Origin: Planococcus kocurii
GTDB taxonomy: Bacteria; Bacillota; Bacilli; Bacillales_A; Planococcaceae
Reading direction: 5' to 3'
Length of the DNA stretch: 64,000 nucleotides
NCBI RefSeq assembly: GCF_001465835.2
Contig: NZ_CP013661.2
Coordinates: forward strand, 1-64,000
The translations under genes were made by a program, and so were the position numbers. Position 1 is the first letter of the stretch; every line of letters begins with the position of its first letter. Under the pieces are notes generated by a model, which made no database searches, was not told the origin of the DNA, and saw only the letters and a program-made list of their open reading frames with translations. This document shows positions 7,977-16,392 of the stretch, in pieces.

Positions 7977-8984
7977 TTGGTATCAACGACTGATGTAGCA
8001 AAACATGCAGGTGTATCACAAACGACTGTTTCACGCGTACTGAATAAACCAGATCAAGTAAGGAAAGATACGTACGATAAAGTAATGGCTGCAGTGAATG
8101 AGCTAAATTATTCATTGGGTGGAGTAGAGGAGACTGTTCCATTTACTGCGAATGCGAACCAAGTGAAAACAATTCATTTGGTAGTTGGATCATTAGATGA
8201 TCCAATCTTTACTGAAGCCACCCCGGCTATTATAAATTATGCAAAGCAGCAAGGCTATGAAGTAATTAGTCATTTTATTGCAAAAGAAAATGAATCGGAT
8301 GTATTCGATGCGGTATTGTCTAGCAAAGCACAAGGCATCGTTTTGATTTCTGTGTTACTGAATAAAGAAGAGTATGATAAAATAAGTGAATCGAACACAC
8401 CGGTGATTTTGCTGAACTCTAATTATTCAGGTAGTCATCATTCAATTGGCTTGAATGACACTGAAGCTGGGTATTTAGCTGCCCATCATTTAATAGAAAT
8501 GAACCATCAAGAAATTGCTTGGGTAGGAGGTACATTGAATAATCCCTCTTATAATAATCGTCTTCTAGGATTTATTCAAGCTATTCAAGAACAGAAAATC
8601 AAAGTTCGTAAAAAGCGGTTAGTGGTTACGGAGACAGATAAAAACTCGTTATTTAAAGCTTTTAAGAATTTACAAGCATTAAAGAAAAAGCCGACAGCTA
8701 TTGTTGCTGCTACTGATGAAATTGCCATCCAATTACTGGATTTTTATCAACAGGAAGGCTATCAAATTCCACAAGACATCAGCATCGTTGGAATTGGCAA
8801 TTCAGAGATTGGCCAACATTCATCTCTGAACTTAACTTCTGTCGGAACGTCCGATAGCCTGGAAAATTTAGGTCAAGAAGCGGTAAAAAGACTATTTGAT
8901 ATGCTTCTTTACAATCAAGACGAAGCCTTTAATGTGACTAGAGATGTGCAGTTTTACGAACGGAAAACGACTGCTCTGCGTTAA
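7977..8984 (+). CDS. LacI-family transcriptional regulator
   Basis: A repressor of about 335 residues with the N-terminal LacI helix-turn-helix (TTDVAKHAGVSQTTVSRVLN) followed by a periplasmic-binding-like sensor domain ending near the stop. The start chosen is TTG at 7977, 7-8 bases after the ribosome-site-like AAGGTAGGGTG; the in-frame ATG at 7950 lacks a site and would add an N-terminal extension unusual for the family. GTG at 7968 is a further possibility. No sugar operon adjoins it, so the effector and targets are unknown. A strong terminator follows. Confidence 0.85.
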   Translation: MVSTTDVAKHAGVSQTTVSRVLNKPDQVRKDTYDKVMAAVNELNYSLGGVEETVPFTANANQVKTIHLVVGSLDDPIFTEATPAIINYAKQQGYEVISHFIAKENESDVFDAVLSSKAQGIVLISVLLNKEEYDKISESNTPVILLNSNYSGSHHSIGLNDTEAGYLAAHHLIEMNHQEIAWVGGTLNNPSYNNRLLGFIQAIQEQKIKVRKKRLVVTETDKNSLFKAFKNLQALKKKPTAIVAATDEIAIQLLDFYQQEGYQIPQDISIVGIGNSEIGQHSSLNLTSVGTSDSLENLGQEAVKRLFDMLLYNQDEAFNVTRDVQFYERKTTALR

Positions 8985-9024
8985 CAAGCCATAGTGGCTG
9001 AAAATTCACCTAGTCAATTTAAGA

Positions 9025-9060
9025 AGCCGTGCCGGCAAACATACCGGCGCGGCTCTTTTT
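9025..9060 (+). terminator. Rho-independent terminator after the LacI gene
   Basis: An 11-bp GC-rich stem (9025-9035 with 9044-9054, one G-T pair) is followed by CTTTTT. Confidence 0.9.
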
Positions 9061-9112
9061 GGTCTTTCAGATTTATTTACAAAAAATTTTTCATTAATGG
9101 TAAATCTACTGA

Positions 9113-9847
9113 TCATTTCATTTCTTTGTGGGTAAATGGACATTTCCCTTGAATAGGTTCGCTGTCGTCACCGATGAAAAATTGCTTCCATTCGTTATGT
9201 TGTGGGTCACCAAAGTGGCTAATGTCGGGATGAGTTGGCAAATGATCCCATGCTTCTACACGTTGCCGAACTTTATCACGTGACATTATGCCGCCTTTTT
9301 CAGTTCCTGTTAATCCTTTAAAAATACGGCGGGGCTGGAATCCTAAAACCATCGCATTGCCGAGGTCACGAGTTTTGCGCTGTTTATAAGCGGGTGTATT
9401 GCCAAAAATAAAGATGGGTTCCCCTTTAAAAGTAAAATCCCATAAATAATGGTCTGGATCGCGCGGGGCTTCTTTCGGCCATTCTGTGTCATCTTCATCA
9501 TGTAAGTATTGCAAAATGTCCCAAAACTGTTGCCGATAAGTTTCAAGTGAAGCTTCTTTCTTGAAAGGCTCAACAAAGACAAATAACCCGTGGCGTTTAT
9601 GCTTTGGATCATCAAATAACGTTAAGAATGCATCAACAGCTGCAGGTAAATTGCGCCAGTCTTCTTGTGTGATATACGCATAGCGTAATTCTCCCTTCAT
9701 CTCGCCGTTCATGCCGAAGTAGCATGGAAAAGTTTTATCCGTTACAGTTTTGTGAAAAGTAGTGTATTCGGCTAATAGCCATTGAGGCAAGTCTGTGCGT
9801 GTTGTAAAATCTTCTTTCGTTAATAAAGCTGAGTTTGTCGTAATCAT
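9113..9847 (-). CDS. YqcI/YcgG family protein
   Basis: A 244-residue protein of the YqcI/YcgG family, found in Bacillus and other bacteria; the biochemical role is not established. Typical family segments are seen: PCYFGMNGEMKGELRY, WDFTFKGEPIFIFGNTPAY, NAMVLGFQPRRIF and a C-terminal GKCPFTHKE. AGGAGG fixes the ATG at 9847; a longer in-frame reading from 9916 has no ribosome site. It appears to be monocistronic. The repeated Trp and Cys-Pro motifs suggest a cofactor-binding enzyme, but no function can be assigned. Confidence 0.85.
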   Translation of the reverse strand: MITTNSALLTKEDFTTRTDLPQWLLAEYTTFHKTVTDKTFPCYFGMNGEMKGELRYAYITQEDWRNLPAAVDAFLTLFDDPKHKRHGLFVFVEPFKKEASLETYRQQFWDILQYLHDEDDTEWPKEAPRDPDHYLWDFTFKGEPIFIFGNTPAYKQRKTRDLGNAMVLGFQPRRIFKGLTGTEKGGIMSRDKVRQRVEAWDHLPTHPDISHFGDPQHNEWKQFFIGDDSEPIQGKCPFTHKEMK

Positions 9848-9917
9848 AAGAAGTTCCTCCTGTTGTATAAAATTGCGTTTTACTTGTTGTTCCCTAAGAA
9901 ACAGCGGGCAAAACAAA

Positions 9918-9945
9918 AAAAGGCTGAGATTTTCTCAGCCTTTTG
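9918..9945 (-). terminator. Terminator downstream of the DUF2207 gene
   Basis: AAAAGGCTGAGA pairs with TCTCAGCCTTTT around a short loop. On the minus strand it is followed by a T run, placing it just after the DUF2207 gene. Confidence 0.8.
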
Positions 9946-9954
9946 GTCAAGCGA

Positions 9955-11625
9955 TTAAAATGCACCAGATCCACCACCGCCACCGCTAACACCCCCGCCC
10001 GCAGATATCGCTCCTGAAGCACTAGCAGAAGTGCTGGTGCTGGAATAGGCAGCAACAAACAGTCCAGTCAACAAAACAGGATTATAAAACAATCCGAAAT
10101 CTGCAAATGCCGAATCGCTATAGGCAGTGGTGAAGCTTAGTGTTGTAAGGTTGGTGGATTTCTCGTCTGCCCCAAGTAGGTAGCTAAAAGCACGCATCTT
10201 TTCGTCTTGCGTTAAATGATTCCAAGCTGTTGGCTCTAGATTTTTCATCGCAGTCCGTAGCTGTTTCCATTCTTCTCGAATCACATGGCCTTTATAAGTA
10301 ATCGGAGAGTAAAAACAAAATCCAATAAAGCAAATAGCAATGATTATAGAAACAACCATCATTGGAAACAATTCTAAGAGCCCGAAAAAGATGGAGGCTA
10401 CACCAAATGCCAGTCCGCTAGTTCCAACGATCCCACGTAACAAGGGGTGTTTGCCGTAAAGCTCATACTGTTTGACCTCTTCTTGAATGCCTTGCTGCCA
10501 AAGAGTGATAGAGTCGGTGTAAGAAGCATGATTCAGCTCTTGTTTTGTGTAGCTTTCCAACTCTTTTGTTTCAAAAATTTCACCATCACCTACTTTATCA
10601 AAAAGCAGTTCGATTAACGTAGCCTCGTGAATAAATTCAGGATTGCGGTCGATCAGTCGGAATTTTTCTTCTGATAGCTGTTCAATCTTTTGTTTACGTA
10701 CCAGTTCCATTAAGGCGGCTGCTGTTACAGCAGGTGTTAAAATGGAGGACTTAGTAAAATAGAGAGTCGCCGGAATGCTCATTTTTTGCTTCGGTACGAA
10801 AAAGTGAGGCGTGTCTGGTTTTGCTTGCTGCTTGGTTTTGCGCGCATGACTAAAAGCCCAAGCGAATAAAGCCAGTAACGCTGCTCCGGCAGCTGGAATC
10901 AGCCAGTTGCCAATAGATTTTCCTGCCTGTTGTTTAGCTAACAAAGCTGCAGCGTCGTTTGCCATTTGCTCTTTGTCAGCTGCTAAGTCAGCGAGGACCA
11001 AACCGTCTTTCTGAGGTAGACTCGGGAATAGATGTTTGTCAAAAATGACGCGGACGTCTCCATTAGAGCCTGCTAATACCTTGCCCATGTCAAACTGAAC
11101 CCCACCATCACGTTGTAAACTGCCGGTTTGGTAAGCACCATCGTAACCGGTAAAAGCTGTTTTTTCTGAAGCAGCAGGCGGTGTAATGGTTATTGTCATT
11201 TGTTCATAGTCACTGTCGTTGCGGTCATCAAAAAATGGCCAATAAAATTCAGCGCCGTCCGCGTATGTATCGACAGCTCCTTGAATTTCGTAACGCAATT
11301 CGATGGTAATGGTTTCATTTTCACCTGAACGGAAGATGTTGTATAGTTCTTCATCCCGTTCGACTTTTAATTCTTTCCCCTGTTCAGAAGCGGTAAACTC
11401 ATGAATCGACGTTCCTTTTTTTGGAACGATTTCCCGTATAATGCCATTAAAATCATCTTGAAATTTGTACGTATGATTTTCTGTGACAGCAACCGTTCCG
11501 TTGCTAGTTACTTGCGCATCGATGGTGACTTTAGAAATAGAATAGTCCACAGCCAATGCTTGAAGAGGAAACAACATGAAAACGAGCAGGGTCCATAAAA
11601 CGATAAATTGGTTTTTCTTGTGCAT
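9955..11625 (-). CDS. DUF2207 domain membrane protein
   Basis: A 556-residue protein with a signal peptide (cleavage near residue 26, LQALAVDY), an extracellular DUF2207 domain (about 27-225), a transmembrane helix (about 238-258), a cytoplasmic middle part, two further membrane helices near 390-445, and a Gly-rich tail ending GGGGGSGAF that is characteristic of the family. The function of DUF2207 proteins is not known. GGAGTGAGG precedes the ATG. A strong extended -10 promoter lies 205 bp upstream, so the leader is long. It is on the same strand as the channel gene but separated by 302 bp. Confidence 0.88.
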   Translation of the reverse strand: MHKKNQFIVLWTLLVFMLFPLQALAVDYSISKVTIDAQVTSNGTVAVTENHTYKFQDDFNGIIREIVPKKGTSIHEFTASEQGKELKVERDEELYNIFRSGENETITIELRYEIQGAVDTYADGAEFYWPFFDDRNDSDYEQMTITITPPAASEKTAFTGYDGAYQTGSLQRDGGVQFDMGKVLAGSNGDVRVIFDKHLFPSLPQKDGLVLADLAADKEQMANDAAALLAKQQAGKSIGNWLIPAAGAALLALFAWAFSHARKTKQQAKPDTPHFFVPKQKMSIPATLYFTKSSILTPAVTAAALMELVRKQKIEQLSEEKFRLIDRNPEFIHEATLIELLFDKVGDGEIFETKELESYTKQELNHASYTDSITLWQQGIQEEVKQYELYGKHPLLRGIVGTSGLAFGVASIFFGLLELFPMMVVSIIIAICFIGFCFYSPITYKGHVIREEWKQLRTAMKNLEPTAWNHLTQDEKMRAFSYLLGADEKSTNLTTLSFTTAYSDSAFADFGLFYNPVLLTGLFVAAYSSTSTSASASGAISAGGGVSGGGGGSGAF

Positions 11626-11830
11626 TTACCTCACTCCTTTCGTTCGTTACGAAATGCTCGGTAATAAGTTTCAGAAAGTCGATTGTTTCTAATCGGATGG
11701 TATCTCTGCTGGTTAAAAAAGGTCTAAACTTTCAAATAAAAGAAGTATGGAAAAAGCTTGATTGGAGCGGAATAGAGTGGATCATGTGTTAACCTCTTTT
11801 TAACTAACTGAATTTTCATTTACTATTCTA

Positions 11831-11860
11831 ATTATAGCAAGCAACTTAGCAAAATCACAA
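11831..11860 (-). promoter_or_regulatory. Probable sigma-A promoter (extended -10) for the DUF2207 gene
   Basis: On the minus strand TTGTGA (11855-11860), an 18-bp spacer and TATAAT (11831-11836) preceded by TGC form an extended -10 promoter. The 302-bp gap 11626-11927 holds nothing else recognisable. Confidence 0.65.
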
Positions 11861-11927
11861 AAAACACTCATCAGCGTTTTGTTGCACGTTAAAGGGATCG
11901 CAGACGAATGAGATCCGGTTGAGACGG

Positions 11928-12929
11928 TTAACTTGAAGACCATGAACGTCCATCTGCTTCGAGTCCGCCTAATAATTTTCGGCGGCGATTTTCTAACGTT
12001 GCAAATGCGTTAAGGTAATCTGTTTCTGGCATCATTGGAATTTCTGCTTCCTGAAAAATGTTGAAATTAGGAATAGGTGGAATCTGTTTGGATGGCTTAT
12101 AAAATGACTTGTTCAGTGTGTCTAAATACTGATCGATACTAGAGCGCATTTCTTTCAACAACAGCTGATTCGGATGATAGCTAACGGGAACAGCGAATTT
12201 GATCAAACTCACTGCTTCATCTAAAATCGCAATTGCTGATGGCATAGCGGTCTTATGACTCACGGCATGATAGTAATGTAAAACAGGGTAAGCTGCGTGT
12301 TGGGCAGCAAGTGAACTTAGTTGCTCTGAGTAGCTAGCTAGTAAAAGATCGAGGTTATGAAAGTCATGGCCGTTCCAAGCGCTACTAACTAGCTCTTCAG
12401 CAGTTTCTCCAAGACCATGAATGCTCGAAGCGAAAGAACGTTTCATCGTAACCGCGCTTAAAATGGAGATTAAATACGTAACACCAAAAGTGATGAACAG
12501 CATACCTGTACCTGTTGCAAGAACGGAAACAATTTGCGCACTTCCTTCTTTTGGGCTGAAATCACCGTTGCCGAGTGTAAAGATTAAATAACCGGCAAAG
12601 TAAAAGCGGTCGACCCAGGAAATAGCATCAGTTCCATGAGAAGGGGAAATCGCTTGTCCGAGTCCCGCAAAAATCAAAGTCCAGCCAATCCACAATAAAG
12701 AAATCCACATCAACAACGTTGCACTCAATACGAACGGACCTGCTAAGCTAAGTGATTTGGAATGATTTCCTCCAATCATTCTAGCCATTCTCCAAATAAG
12801 TGAAGACAAGCGGTTCGTAACGGGTCCCGCACCACCATCAATCCACAAAGTCGTCCAAATAAAATCGACGATGCAAAGGATAATAAATGCCATGCCAACA
12901 AGTAAATAAAGTAAATTCAGAATAATCAC
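11928..12929 (-). CDS. Two-TM potassium channel-like protein with variant filter
   Basis: A protein of up to 333 residues with membrane helices near 5-30, 65-92 and 130-155 and a pore loop of Ion_trans_2 type. The filter reads T118-L-G-N-G-D123 where K+ channels usually have TVGYGD, so Asn replaces Tyr/Phe. The C-terminal half is soluble and has no RCK/TrkA-N nucleotide motif. Start is uncertain: the GTG at 12929 overlaps the ribosome site GGAG; a CTG lies 8 bases after it, and the next ATG is codon 13. Probably a K+ or other cation channel; selectivity is inference. Confidence 0.75.
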   Translation of the reverse strand: MIILNLLYLLVGMAFIILCIVDFIWTTLWIDGGAGPVTNRLSSLIWRMARMIGGNHSKSLSLAGPFVLSATLLMWISLLWIGWTLIFAGLGQAISPSHGTDAISWVDRFYFAGYLIFTLGNGDFSPKEGSAQIVSVLATGTGMLFITFGVTYLISILSAVTMKRSFASSIHGLGETAEELVSSAWNGHDFHNLDLLLASYSEQLSSLAAQHAAYPVLHYYHAVSHKTAMPSAIAILDEAVSLIKFAVPVSYHPNQLLLKEMRSSIDQYLDTLNKSFYKPSKQIPPIPNFNIFQEAEIPMMPETDYLNAFATLENRRRKLLGGLEADGRSWSSS

Positions 12930-13154
12930 TCCTTTCTTTTAGAAGGTGTAACATAAAATAATGACGTTAAACTACAGCAACAGCTTTGTTACTTGGATCA
13001 GGATGAGTAAACGAAGAACCTGATTTAAACGGCCACTTTGTGGATCCTGTTAATTACTACGGTAAGTCGTTTATTTAATTATCATACCCTTATAACGAAA
13101 ATCTTAAAAAAGTTTATAACTACTGCAGTTTACTGCGGTAAGGAGGAGATAGCC

Positions 13155-13616
13155 ATGACAGATAAATCAAAAATCAAAATCGTAGATAATACGGTGTTGC
13201 GGAGTGAGATAGCAAGAGCGACAAAACGGGTAACTCACGTTCATTTGGCAACGTGGGCATTGAGTGTGGCAAAACGCGTGCTCTGTTACGTTGAAAAAGA
13301 GTTTCCGCATAGTGACCAGTTACAAAATGGGATTCAAGTTGGGGAACTGTGGCAACGAGGCGAAGCTTCTGTTCAGGAAGTTAGACAAGCGGGATTCAAC
13401 GTACATGAACTAGCAAGACGATGTGAAAGTGAAACGGCAAAAGCGGCAGCTCGGGCAATTGGACATGCTGTTAGTGTGGGGCATATGCGGGGACATGCAG
13501 TAGTTTGTTCAGATTACGCCATTAAAGCAGTCGGGCTTGATTCAAAAGCTGACATGAATAAGATTACCGAAGAAAGACAGTGGCAATTAAATGAATTAGA
13601 ACAGTATCGCGATTAG
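13155..13616 (+). CDS. Imm5-like putative immunity protein
   Basis: A 153-residue, mostly helical soluble protein. The pattern THVHLATWALSVAKRVL, then ELWQRGEA and AARAIGHAVSVGHMRGHA, matches the Imm-5-like putative immunity family, which occurs both beside polymorphic toxins and alone. AGGAGG at 13141 fixes the ATG at 13155. No toxin gene is adjacent, so immunity function is not supported by context. A weak AT-rich hairpin follows. Confidence 0.75.
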   Translation: MTDKSKIKIVDNTVLRSEIARATKRVTHVHLATWALSVAKRVLCYVEKEFPHSDQLQNGIQVGELWQRGEASVQEVRQAGFNVHELARRCESETAKAAARAIGHAVSVGHMRGHAVVCSDYAIKAVGLDSKADMNKITEERQWQLNELEQYRD

Positions 13617-13740
13617 GTTTTTTACAGATAGACAAGGGGCTAGAGCGTTCTCAAAACAAAAAGACCTGTTTTTTGCTAGCAAGCATTAATTTGGTAAAAA
13701 GATTTGACCGAGTAAGTTGTTACCATTGAACAAAAAAAGA

Positions 13741-13769
13741 TTGACTCGTCCAAATTAAAATACTAATAT
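13741..13769 (+). promoter_or_regulatory. Sigma-A promoter upstream of cstA
   Basis: TTGACT at 13741-13746, a 17-bp spacer and TAATAT at 13764-13769. It lies 160 bp before the CstA start and 126 bp before the cre site. Confidence 0.7.
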
Positions 13770-13894
13770 AAAATATATTAGCTAATAGCTAATGGTTTTC
13801 TGCTTGTTAGAAATCTGAAGTGATTGAAAACAAAGAATCGCATTGGAAATTTTACATAAGTTAAAGTAAATCAAGCTATTTTTTTGTTATAGCA

Positions 13895-13908
13895 AGAAAG
13901 CGTTTTCA
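13895..13908 (+). promoter_or_regulatory. cre site (CcpA operator) in the cstA leader
   Basis: AGAAAGCGTTTTCA matches the cre consensus TGNAARCGNNWNCA except for the first base. It sits just before the cstA ribosome site, downstream of the promoter, where CcpA would act as a roadblock. CcpA repression of cstA is known in B. subtilis. Confidence 0.7.
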
Positions 13909-13928
13909 CTACAGGATAGGGGTGTCAA

Positions 13929-15359
13929 ATGTATACTTTTTTAATTTCCATTGTCATTTTAGTGGTAGCCTATTTTACATATGGTAAATTTATCGAAAAA
14001 CTATTTGATCCGGTTGAAGCAAGGAAAACACCAGCTTATGCGAATGCAGATGGTGTCGACTTTGTCCCAATGAATAAACACAAAAATGCACTGATTCAAT
14101 TGTTAAATATAGCTGGAACCGGTCCAATTTTCGGTCCAATCATGGGTGCCTTGTACGGACCCGTCGCATTTTTGTGGATAGTCATCGGTTCGATTTTTGC
14201 TGGAGCGGTTCATGATTATTTGACCGGCATGATTTCCATACGCAATAAAGGTGCACATATCCCAGAACTTGCAGGAAAATTTCTTGGGGCAGCGTCAAAG
14301 CACATCGTCAACGTCTTTGCGTTGCTGCTGCTATTGTTAGTCGGAACAGTATTTGTTACGACGCCCGCATCGTTGCTTTCGATTTTGGTGGATGGTAAAA
14401 TCGCAGCGGGTATTATCATTGGTGTCATCTTTATTTATTATTTCTTATCAACGATCTTGCCAATCGATAAAATTATTGGGCGATTTTATCCTTATTTCGG
14501 TGCTGTATTATTAATAGGGACACTGGGCGTGGGCATTGCGCTGTTATTCTCTGATTACAAAATACCGGAACTCAACTTCACGAACATGCACCCAGGCAAT
14601 TTGCCAATTTTTCCGATTTTGTTTTTCACCATTACTTGTGGCGCGTTATCTGGGTTTCATGCAACGCAGTCACCGATTATCTCTCGGACGGTTGAAAAAG
14701 AATCGCAGGGCCGTTATATATTTTATGGCATGATGATTGCAGAAGCCATCATCGCGATGATTTGGGCAGCTGCGGCTATGAGTATTTTTGATGGACAATC
14801 TTTGAGTGGTCTGATCAATTCAGGAACGCCATCTGCCGTTGTTAATGAAGTATCCATGACTTTGCTCGGTGCAGTGGGTGGTACCATAGCAGTTCTCGGT
14901 GCGATTGTTTTACCCATCACGTCAGGAGACACAGCATTCCGTGCAGCTCGTTCTATTATTGCAGATTACATCAAGATGGATCAGACTCAGCTAGTAAAGC
15001 GATTGATTATCGCTATTCCACTTTTTATTATTTCAGCGGCTTTGACTCAAATTGACTTTAATCTTCTGTGGCGCTATTTCTCTTGGGCCAACCAAGCAAC
15101 TGCGGGAATCGCTTTATGGATCGCAACAATGTATCTCTATATCCAAGGTAAAAACTACTTGGTGTCGCTTGCGCCTGCTGTCTTTATCACCTATATGGTT
15201 TTTGTCTATATACTCAATCAAAAAATCGGTTTTAATCTCGATCTCGATCTTTCATACATCGTTGGGTTGGTGCTGACTGCGGTAGTGATTGTACTATTTT
15301 ACGGCAAAGCCAGAAAAAATCGACAACAAGATGTCCAAACAGTCGTTACAGTAGAATGA
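13929..15359 (+). CDS. cstA: Carbon starvation protein CstA-family transporter
   Basis: A 476-residue membrane protein with about 13 hydrophobic segments. The N-terminus (TPAYANADGVDFVPMNKH), the pore-like TGPIFGPIMGALYGPVA stretch and HDYLTGMISIRNKG are signatures of the CstA family, which takes up peptides or pyruvate when preferred carbon is exhausted. It is the shorter type, lacking part of the C-terminal region of the roughly 600-700-residue forms. A GGATAGGGGTG ribosome site precedes ATG. The cre site upstream predicts glucose/fructose repression, consistent with a starvation role. Confidence 0.88.
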   Translation: MYTFLISIVILVVAYFTYGKFIEKLFDPVEARKTPAYANADGVDFVPMNKHKNALIQLLNIAGTGPIFGPIMGALYGPVAFLWIVIGSIFAGAVHDYLTGMISIRNKGAHIPELAGKFLGAASKHIVNVFALLLLLLVGTVFVTTPASLLSILVDGKIAAGIIIGVIFIYYFLSTILPIDKIIGRFYPYFGAVLLIGTLGVGIALLFSDYKIPELNFTNMHPGNLPIFPILFFTITCGALSGFHATQSPIISRTVEKESQGRYIFYGMMIAEAIIAMIWAAAAMSIFDGQSLSGLINSGTPSAVVNEVSMTLLGAVGGTIAVLGAIVLPITSGDTAFRAARSIIADYIKMDQTQLVKRLIIAIPLFIISAALTQIDFNLLWRYFSWANQATAGIALWIATMYLYIQGKNYLVSLAPAVFITYMVFVYILNQKIGFNLDLDLSYIVGLVLTAVVIVLFYGKARKNRQQDVQTVVTVE

Positions 15360-15360
15360 C

Positions 15361-15390
15361 AAAAAGCAGGCTTTCACAGCCTGCTTTTTT
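15361..15390 (+). terminator. Rho-independent terminator after cstA
   Basis: AAAAAGCAGGCT and AGCCTGCTTTTTT form a long stem with T tail, starting right after the stop codon. Confidence 0.9.
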
Positions 15391-15607
15391 CTGTGACAAT
15401 TAGTTGGGAAATACCATCATCAAATAAAGAAAATAAAAAATTCTTTATTTATCCTAAAAATTTGCTAAAATAAGATGTTGAGTTGATTAGAAACTTTCGT
15501 AGATAAAGTCGGTCGCTCGCAAAAGGGAGGAAGCGTCAATTTCTAATCACTGGTTATGGTTGCCGGTACTGATTCTGACAATGAATTGCATCCGTTACGG
15601 AGAAACA

Positions 15608-15748
15608 ATGCTGCATAACAGTTTGGCTCTTCATCAGGTTATGCTCTTTTCATTGAATATCGTCGGCATTCTATATGTGCTGTGGGTTATGTATAAGGGT
15701 AAAAAAATACACAATAAACCAACCGCTAAAAGACATTTCAAAATCTGA
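15608..15748 (+). CDS. Small single-pass membrane protein, hypothetical
   Basis: A 46-residue reading from ATG at 15608 contains one hydrophobic helix (VMLFSLNIVGILYVLWVMY) followed by a basic tail. GGAGA lies 4 bases upstream. A much stronger ribosome site (AAAGGGAGG, 15522-15530) stands further upstream but has no ATG, GTG or TTG at usable spacing, so the true start may differ. No homolog is recognised. It is framed by terminators on both sides. Confidence 0.4.
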   Translation: MLHNSLALHQVMLFSLNIVGILYVLWVMYKGKKIHNKPTAKRHFKI

Positions 15749-15757
15749 TCACTGGCT

Positions 15758-15800
15758 AAAACAGCTTGTTCCATTTACCGATGGAGCAAGCTGTTTTATT
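15758..15800 (+). terminator. Rho-independent terminator after the small membrane protein
   Basis: A 17-bp stem (15758-15774 with 15781-15797) around a 6-base loop, ending in TTTTATTATT. Confidence 0.85.
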
Positions 15801-15885
15801 ATTTGCTGGTCAATTCGATAGGAGCGGTTGATTAGTGAATCAAGTTATAATGCTTAAGTATCCTAATTAAAAGAGGGGTGATTCC

Positions 15886-16350
15886 ATGATTCGTGTGTTA
15901 CTTGTTTGTCTCGGAAATATTTGCCGGTCACCGATGGCAGAAGCTGTTTTACGTGAGCAATTAAACAGGGCGGGAATGTCCAATTATGTAGAAGTGGATT
16001 CTGCTGGAACGGGGAATTGGCATATTGGCCAAGATCCGCATCCGGGAACTTTGAAAATTTTAAAAGATCACAGCATTTCGGCAACAGGTTTAAAAGGGCG
16101 TCAGTTGCAGCCGGATGATTTTGCTGCATTCGATTACATTCTTGGAATGGATCAACACAATATAATGGATATCCGTTTGATACTCGGTCAGTCCACTCAT
16201 CCGAAAATCTGTCGTTTTTTAGATTTAACCGATCAAGCGAAAGACGTACCTGATCCTTATTTCACAGGCGATTTCGAAGAAACCTATGAACTCATAAGCA
16301 AAGGCAGTGCAGCATTAATTGGAAAGATTAAAAGAGAACATAATGTATAA
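15886..16350 (+). CDS. Low-molecular-weight protein tyrosine phosphatase
   Basis: A 154-residue LMW-PTP. The phosphate loop C8-LGNIC-R14-S is at the N-terminus and the general acid Asp lies in VPDPYFTGD (about residue 125), so a full active site is present. It resembles B. subtilis YfkJ in size and motif. It would dephosphorylate protein tyrosine, and possibly arginine if of the YwlE kind, although the Ile at the loop's fifth position favours the tyrosine class. GAGGGGTG precedes the ATG. Single gene between terminators. Confidence 0.9.
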   Translation: MIRVLLVCLGNICRSPMAEAVLREQLNRAGMSNYVEVDSAGTGNWHIGQDPHPGTLKILKDHSISATGLKGRQLQPDDFAAFDYILGMDQHNIMDIRLILGQSTHPKICRFLDLTDQAKDVPDPYFTGDFEETYELISKGSAALIGKIKREHNV

Positions 16351-16356
16351 ATGAAC

Positions 16357-16390
16357 AAAACCCGACTGGGAATTTTCTAGTCGGGTTTTT
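16357..16390. terminator. Bidirectional terminator between phosphatase and nnrD
   Basis: AAAACCCGACT pairs with AGTCGGGTTTTT; A and T runs on either side let it serve both convergent genes. Confidence 0.85.
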
Positions 16391-16392
16391 AT

